Assembly (NCBI GenBank): GCA_902702965.1
Contig: CACRXP010000153.1
Coordinates: forward strand, 98,245 to 162,244
DNA length: 64,000 bases
From: Spirometra erinaceieuropaei
Taxonomy: Eukaryota > Platyhelminthes > Cestoda > Diphyllobothriidea > Diphyllobothriidae
Direction: 5' to 3'
Positions within the stretch are counted from its first letter, which is position 1. Each line of letters starts with the position of its first letter. The position numbers were made by a program, and so were the translations under genes. The notes below the pieces were generated by a model that saw nothing but the letters and a program-made list of their open reading frames with translations, ran no database searches and was not told the DNA's origin. Positions 58,354 through 64,000 of the stretch are shown here, piece by piece.

Positions 58354-59502
58354 ATATCTAAATATCTAGGGAAGATAAGGACAACGGTCTACCGTAAGGC
58401 AACTAACACCAGGCGAATCCTCCACTTCAAGAGCAACCACCCCGTTGGACACAAACGCAGTTGTGTCAGAACCCTCTTCCAACGCGTTCAAACACACTGC
58501 AGCGACGACAATGGGAGGAAGGAGGAGATTAAGTACTTGCACGCCCTATTTAAAACCAACGGTTATCCTAAGTCCTTTATACGCAAGTGTCTTAAGAAGC
58601 CCTACCCTGAGCGGTTGGATGGAGAAAACCCGAAATTTTGGCTCGCAATCCATTATGTGAAAAACGTGTCAGAGGCGACGGCAAGAATCCTGAAGCCTTT
58701 CGGGATCGGAGTGGCTCATAAGCCAGAGTCAACAATCAGACAGCAAATAATGAGACCCAAAGACCCGCAACCGGTGACAGAACAATCAGCGGTGGTCTAC
58801 AGCATACCATGCCAAAACTGTGATGCAAGGTATGTTGGTGAAACAGGCAAACGTCTTGGCACAAGATTGCATGAACACCAGCTTGCAATCAACCGCGAGG
58901 ACAAGCTGTCTATGGTTTATGGCCACGTCAAACAACAGAACCACAATTTCGCCTTTGAAAAGGCAAGGGTAATCGGCCGAGCCAATGATAAGATGGCCAG
59001 ACTGGTGCTCGAAAGTTGGTCCTCGACTGGCACACTCAACAGAGCCATAGATCTGCATCCCGCCTATCAGGCGCTACGTACAAGGCTCGAGTCAGTGCGG
59101 ACAAGGCCATCAGGACAGTCGAGCAAAGTGACGCGTGGTCGACAGCCGATGTCAGCAGAAAGTGGGAGAGAAGCCGGCCGGGGATCATGTGACCAGCATG
59201 CGACGCCACCTCACCGCAACACCCACGAGGCTGAGATCAACTCACATGAGCCCCAACAACTGTTCAGTCCGTTGAGTGACGAGGGGGAGTCTGACAAACA
59301 TGCTGGCTCACCAACAATTACGACGGCCGAAAAGGGGTCATTAGTGGCAGGAGCCCACCGGCGGTCAATCGTGGAGAGGTCAACGCTAATCGGCGGCGAA
59401 CGTGCAGGTCAAAGTTCGTGCCTCGCGCACGGATATAATACCAGGCAGGCATCAAGGCTGACGCAATCAAGACCAGCAGGAACAGTCAACGCATTACTCT
59501 GA
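58354..59502 (+). CDS. PLE-A RT thumb plus GIY-YIG endonuclease, uninterrupted 3' reading frame
   Basis: Open from just after in-frame stops at 58345 and 58351 to TGA at 59500. It is 5'-truncated, so no true start exists. Homology begins near 58378 (TVYRKATNTRRILHFKSNHP). The thumb ends near 58650 (FWLAIHYVKNVSEATARILK). The endonuclease has VVYSIPCQNC (58792-58821), the loop RYVGETGKRL (58828-58857), TRLHEHQ with the conserved Arg (58861-58881) and VLESW with the presumed catalytic Glu (about 59005-59019). Known PLE endonucleases nick target DNA for retrotransposition. All the nuclease motifs I can check are intact, unlike every other PLE copy here. A tail of about 130 residues rich in Ser, Arg, Glu and His follows the nuclease. 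The stop codon lies inside a hammerhead core (59499-59505). Confidence 0.85.
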   Translation: MSKYLGKIRTTVYRKATNTRRILHFKSNHPVGHKRSCVRTLFQRVQTHCSDDNGRKEEIKYLHALFKTNGYPKSFIRKCLKKPYPERLDGENPKFWLAIHYVKNVSEATARILKPFGIGVAHKPESTIRQQIMRPKDPQPVTEQSAVVYSIPCQNCDARYVGETGKRLGTRLHEHQLAINREDKLSMVYGHVKQQNHNFAFEKARVIGRANDKMARLVLESWSSTGTLNRAIDLHPAYQALRTRLESVRTRPSGQSSKVTRGRQPMSAESGREAGRGSCDQHATPPHRNTHEAEINSHEPQQLFSPLSDEGESDKHAGSPTITTAEKGSLVAGAHRRSIVERSTLIGGERAGQSSCLAHGYNTRQASRLTQSRPAGTVNALL

Positions 59503-59536
59503 TGATGGAAACGAGAGGGTTTCCGAAACGTCAGTA
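59495..59536 (+). ncRNA. Hammerhead ribozyme motif overlapping the PLE stop codon
   Basis: Stem I pairs UACU (59495-59498) with AGUA (59533-59536). The core CUGAUGA is at 59499-59505. Stem II is a perfect GGAAAC / GUUUCC around GAGAGG. It is followed by GAAA and GUC (59530-59532), with only ACGU for stem III. Compared with 23532-23577, stem II changes from GGAUUC/GGAUCC and stem I from UGUCU/AGGCA, while the core is identical. That is compensatory change in both stems. The PLE stop TGA (59500-59502) is part of the core. Confidence 0.8.
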
Positions 59537-59608
59537 CAAATATAACTCGGTCCATGAATTCGCCACATCTTCTTCTTCGTCTTCTTCGGGGGATGATGAA
59601 CGGGATAT

Positions 59609-60047
59609 CTAAGTCTGTAGCCGTGCATTCGTTAACAGTTCCGGAGAGCGGTAGATATTTTTAGCCACGGAACATAGTTGTTTGCCAAGAGAAGCGAGGA
59701 GGCGAATCCCAGGAAGTAGTCCTGAAGACGGAGACACGGTCGCTAGGACAAGAGCTTTATCAGCCGGACGTTTCGCATTTCTGCTCGAATCCATCATCAG
59801 AGACAACAGCAGAAACAGGTGATTTCCGCACAAGGGGCTGCCGTATTTATAGGATGCGGTCGCCATGCTACCACATACATATGAATATTCACAGCTCCCC
59901 CCATCATCCGGGATCGTTGCATTTGGTGTGTTAATTGTTTGATGGACGACATTCGTGTCGTTAATTGCTGCAATTTCATCACGTGCGTTGGGTGTTGGTG
60001 TGATGATTGCTCGGCCGCTGTGCTTAGACTTAATTTTTATTAATAGA
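59609..60047 (-). repeat. pLTR, - strand, opposite to the adjacent PLE
   Basis: On the - strand it matches the pLTR of the 3-8 kb units: 'atcatcacaccaacacccaa', 'gaatattcata', 'ggtagcatggcgaccgcatc', then 'tataaatacggcag' and a hammerhead. The long open frame through it (147 codons) is the repeat read as protein and also appears in broken form in the other pLTRs, so it is not counted as a gene. It starts about 70 bp beyond the hammerhead of the + strand PLE. Confidence 0.8.
59761..59806 (-). ncRNA. Hammerhead motif, partly decayed
   Basis: The core CUGAUGA, GAAA, ACGU and GUC are intact on the - strand. Stem II (GGAUUC against AAAUGC) has two mismatches. Stem I (UUGUCU against CGGCUG) also has two. 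It is probably inactive, unlike the motifs at 23.5 and 59.5 kb. Confidence 0.6.
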
Positions 60048-61444
60048 AACATGACGTAAAATCTTTCGGCTTATTTCTCTTTGCCCAATGGAGAAGCGAA
60101 TTCTACGTATGCCCTTGGACGGCTAAATATACTAGCCTTTGTTTTGCTATACCTCGGTGAGTGTTTGGGAGGAGCATGCAATACGCGTGCACAACCGGCC
60201 GAATGGCTTTGAAAGTTGTCGTACATATGCCTACACCTCTGCCTTGGGTAAAGAATATCTATCGTTTAAGTACGCGTTGATTAAAATTGAAATTTCCTGG
60301 TGATCTTTTATGGGTGAGGCCAAAGGTTTCACCGCAACGCAGTTGTTGCCCATGGTCAGATAGCATGTAATAAACTCGAATTAAGTCGAAAAAAATTTAC
60401 CGCTAACATAAATAAAAAATTTGAACCGTTTTTGTACTTATGTGAAAGCAAAATTATACTGAAGACAGTCAACAGACGTAAACCATAACGAACCACAATT
60501 TGCTTGATAACACAGAATAAAGTCTAAAGACGATATTTACAAGGCATTTACGAAGGCCTTACCAAGCAAACAAATAGATAATAAAGATCATGCTCGTTAC
60601 CGAAAGCAAGACGGATGACAATGGTAAAAAAGAGCCTAGAATTTTAAGGATGCCCTCTTCTCCTGCCCCATAATATATTCCCCGAGTATTGTGATAACGG
60701 GGTTTATCTTTCCAAGATGCAGATGCCATCTTCAGCATTATAGGAAATGTCAAATTCCAGCTGCAGCGTGGCATAATTTATCAATTTTGTAACTCGAATA
60801 ACTGATGACAGAGCCTACTCTTCATAATAAGCATTCAGGTAGAAAAATGAGAACGTCTCTTTCGCTCGCAGGGAGTGCCACGCATGAATCTAAAGCCGGT
60901 TTTCTCGATAGGGATTATAGATTTCTCATCCGGTTGAGAGGCACTAAAGGCAGAAGAGCAGGTGCCAGACTGTAAACCTGCCTTTTAGCTAGTATAGCAA
61001 CACGGGATTGTAAATGTAAATTTGGAGAAGTCACACTTACTGCAGAGAAAGTGACCGTCCTACGCCAGTATCACTAGAAGTTTTGATAAACTGCAAATTC
61101 ATCATTTTTATCTCTGGACTGTTCTACGGATAGGTGATCCGTCCGCCATGTTAATTTTTAGTAGGTGATGCAGCAACGCGAAATTCAGTTTAACTTGCAC
61201 TCGACAGACATCGCCATGAGAGAGTCTGGATCGATGCTATTAGCGGGAAACATAACGTTAATGGGGAACAATAGTTTTTCATACACTTGTACCACGCCCT
61301 ATCAACAATGACGTAATTCGCATTTACCGAGCAAATACAGCTTGCCTTCTGCGCACAAATAGACAATGCTGGAATGTATGAGTAAAAGTAAAAAGAAAGG
61401 ATGTATCGCGTTGACAATCTCACTAGGGACCATAACGACATATC

Positions 61445-62764
61445 AGAAGTGTAAGTCTTTCTGTTCTTGCAGATGCATGAATCAACCAGCAGCCCTTTTT
61501 CCCATCAGGGCGACCATAGATGGTAATTTTGAGCAAAAGCCATGTATCTATCCTGGTCATTTTTGAGCTATGGACACACTATACTTTCCCTAAATGCTTA
61601 AAGACGTAACATATCAATTTCCGGGTATGTAGGATGACATACATCACTGCAAAGTAGGACACCTTTCTCATAGTTCCGCAAAGAAATACGCTTTAGTAGA
61701 GGGGGATGGTAAGTTATGTGTTCAAGTTCGACACGATTGCGAAGTGAACAGTATAGGCGAAAAAAATCATTTGAGGCATAACTCGTTGTCAAACAACCTA
61801 TTTAAGGGCGGCAAGTACTATGAAGGACCGCTTATTTCAGCATGTTAACAAGAACTTACAGCAGCTGACCTGACAGGACATGTTCTCTTTTTGTGCGCAC
61901 GTGAACTGATGGTATACTCAGCCTAAGTGCGGTTACTCGATGCATACGCAAATATTTCTGCATCATACAAAGCAGGTTTTGGCATAAACAACCAAGTCCT
62001 ACGTCTGTTGCAACACTGTTTCTTGCCTGACAGTTTTTTCCACAGTGAACCCTCTGCGCTTGTTACTCTGCTATTTATTGAATGATTTTTGCTTCCTTAA
62101 ATTTGCCGGAGAATAGTTGGCCATTTCACAACGTTGCTGAGCCCGAGACGAGGGGGTCGGTGTCATTTACGCAAAGTGTTCTTGGCCTTATACGATGAAA
62201 AAAAACAAAGGAATACACTCACTCGGCATCTTTGCTACCACCAAGACAGGAATATCCAGAAACGTCATATCAGGGGCTTGGCATTTTAAGAAAAATAATA
62301 ATCCGTGTTACGTGCTTCTGAGGAGAAGAAAAAAACGTCGTGTACCGGACTTACGAAATGAGGGAAATTGGTATTGCCTAAATTCACTAAGACAATAAGG
62401 GCCTCTGAACACTGCCTTCTTAATGGGCGCATGTCGAATTCATTGAAAATGTGAGTTTTATATACGATCATTATGCTATACATACGAACATTATTTTGCT
62501 AACTTCTTTGCGAAAGAGAGTTGAGATATTATAAATATAGTGAAGTCCACAAATACAATAATATCGTTGACATCTTCCAGGAATCTAGGCAATTCTAGTA
62601 ATAAACGACCATAAAAAGTAATTCTTTAAGAACCACAGAACGGTTGGCTTAGGAAATGTCTGAAATGCATGCAGAGGAGTGATCGGATATTTCTAAACTA
62701 AAAATGCTTCCAACACGTGTACTTGCTGTAGACCAACAAACTACCATCTCCCATGTTCCCTTGA
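61445..62764. other. 1.3-kb segment present only in repeat copy 2
   Basis: Interrupts the alignment to copy 1. No terminal inverted repeats, poly(A), target-site duplication or domain was seen. The frames inside (61598-61792 -, 62195-62398 +, 62286-62483 -) are unrecognised. It could be an insertion here or a deletion in copy 1. Confidence 0.5.
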
Positions 62765-63317
62765 GGCCGAAAAGTCAGCACAGTCTGTGAGGAGGACATT
62801 CCTTCTTTTTAAATACTGAAAATGTCCACTGGCATCAATATACCGTAATTTTTCGAAGACATATGTGCCTCAAAAATAACTCATCGTGACATCCATGTGT
62901 AAAAGATGGTTGTGAAATGTTTTGAAGGAAGTACGTATTTCCAGAACGTACAGAATGCCGCACAACTTTTATGCGCCCAACGCGCATACACTTCAAGACG
63001 AAAAAGTACTGTTTTCTTCTGTCGACTCGAATTTATGACTCTTTTCGTAGGCGAGGCTATTTTCCAGACTGTATAACTACATAACAGATTGAGCTTCAGT
63101 GGTTTACGGCATATTTTAACTCAAAGGACTAGCATAAAGATTAAAAGATACCGAAAACTTATATAACGCATTTTCGCCCTGTCGAAATCCCACTTGAAGA
63201 ATATCATAAACATCAGAAGAAAAATGATATCCTATAAATGCAACGCCTCCCGTTATTATAAATATCCCAAAATTAAGAATGTATCTACATGGTGTCAGCA
63301 CTTGAGATTGGCCTCGG

Positions 63318-63842
63318 CTACGGTTGAGGTAGCGTTAGTGTCAGCGTTTTCTGACAGCATAGGACTGGAGTAGATAGTTGCACAGACATTGCCTCGGCCG
63401 GTGTTAGTATCCATTGGCATAGGCCATTAGAGAAGTTCGCTGACGTCCACTTGACAATCTGAAATGCTTCCTTGACATCCACTCGCTGTCTCTCATCGAC
63501 TAAATGTGTGTAAATGAAACTCGCGATCGATCGGATCCCACCTCTTTCTAAGCAGTTAGGCATAATTTAACGCGCCCTCATTACCAGGTGCCTTGCTGTA
63601 CGACCACTGTGCCCCGCTCCACAGGAGCAAGTGAATGATTAAACGCAAACTGTTATGGTTCTTAACGTTAGTCTACCTTTACCTCCCAAACGTAGGACGT
63701 TCGATTTTGTGAAGCCTATGTGTAAGTTTGTCGCGGGGAATGTCCTCGTCATAGCCGTAACCAAGCTCCGTCTGGCTAGTTTGCTCTCTGCGTCCCCTGC
63801 AAGAGGCAGTCTCATGAATACACCATGCATATCTGCAGTCAC
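63318..63842 (-). pseudogene. PLE-B endonuclease remnant, copy 2
   Basis: From 63842 downward on the - strand the connector reads GVFMRLPLAGDAESKLARRS then MTRTFPATNLHIGFTKSNVL, as in the connector of 29242-29874. After frameshifts, a degraded nuclease start is followed by IRSIASFIYTHLVDERQRVD, matching RSIASSI and HHRVD of copy 1. Better preserved than copy 1 in the connector, worse in the GIY strand. Confidence 0.75.
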
Positions 63843-64000
63843 AACTGCCCAAATATTTCGGAGTATAAACCTATCATGGTAACCGTTGTCGGGAAAAGTG
63901 TTCCGCGGTTTTTGTGGTGTACTTTTTAAAGACAGTCTTTTTGCGTAAACTGGCGAGTAGTTTTACGTTAAAGACGCGTAATGCGAATGTTATGAAACTC

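Larger units (their letters stand above)
60048..64000 (-). repeat. Long PLE-B-associated repeat, copy 2 (runs off window)
   Basis: Colinear with 8927-11455. Matching resumes on both sides of a 1.3-kb segment unique to this copy (about 61445-62764): left edge after 'acatatc', right edge before 'ggccgaaaagtcagcac'. The - strand PLE-B endonuclease lies at 63318-63842. A diverged version of the short conserved - strand frame lies at 60170-60353. The copies are diverged throughout, so the duplication is old. Confidence 0.8.

Noticed and set aside
59609..60052. 147-codon frame on the - strand
   Set aside because: It is a PLE terminal repeat. Its translation recurs in broken form in other pLTRs and includes the ribozyme.
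1..64000. CRISPR arrays, rRNA, intact tRNA genes, prokaryotic operons
   Set aside because: None seen. The content is eukaryotic and repeat-dominated, with spliced exons.

Overview
The window looks like eukaryotic DNA from a parasitic flatworm (cestode or trematode; moderate confidence). It is AT-rich and gene-poor, with short GT-AG introns. It is full of decayed retroelements typical of that phylum: Penelope-like elements (PLEs) with a GIY-YIG endonuclease, PLE terminal repeats (pLTRs) carrying hammerhead ribozyme motifs, and CR1-like LINE fragments. There are no bacterial operons, CRISPR arrays or rRNA genes.

The main host-gene content is a dispersed cluster of one small secreted-protein family that I do not recognise. 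Five loci lie on the + strand at about 12.0, 21.9, 24.6, 37.4 and 49.8 kb. One orphan last exon lies on the - strand at 49.2 kb. The shared structure is a signal-peptide exon of exactly 64 nt (21 codons plus 1 nt), a middle exon of 257 nt carrying the motif KCPR...FxCTFLRD(I/V)xPANY, and a last exon of about 303 nt ending near (S/T)xDCxQ-stop. The copy at 21904-22856 is completely open (207 aa). The copy at 37359-38757 has one frameshift in its last exon. The others carry nonsense codons, frameshifts or heavy decay. This is a birth-and-death gene array.

The rest is mostly mobile DNA. From 1.8 to 2.5 kb there is a PLE terminal-repeat and RT remnant. From 2.9 to 8.1 kb there are tandem PLE 3' ends and pLTRs. 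From 8.9 to 11.45 kb and from 60.05 kb to the window end there are two diverged copies of a long repeat with a second PLE lineage (PLE-B) endonuclease on the - strand. CR1-like LINE pieces lie at 13-15.4 kb and 17.7-19.2 kb. A perfect 142-bp inverted repeat of two hammerhead-bearing pLTRs lies at 23.1-23.6 kb. Further elements are a long-TIR element at 26.6-27.5 kb, a PLE-B 3' end at 29.2-29.9 kb, a hammerhead-bearing inverted-repeat element at 30.9-31.05 kb, a PLE-B fragment at 44.5-45.25 kb, and a 0.6-kb tandem duplication at 45.5-46.7 kb. PLE pieces also occur at 51.1-51.9 kb and as a head-to-head pair at 54.4-56.3 kb. The best-preserved PLE 3' end is at 58.35-59.54 kb, where the stop codon sits inside a hammerhead core.

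The secreted-family exons and the PLE copies are interleaved, so PLE and LINE insertion has probably contributed to the spacing and decay of the gene array. Large stretches (15.4-17.7, 19.2-21.9, 31-37, 38.8-41.8 and 46.7-49.2 kb) show nothing I can assign.
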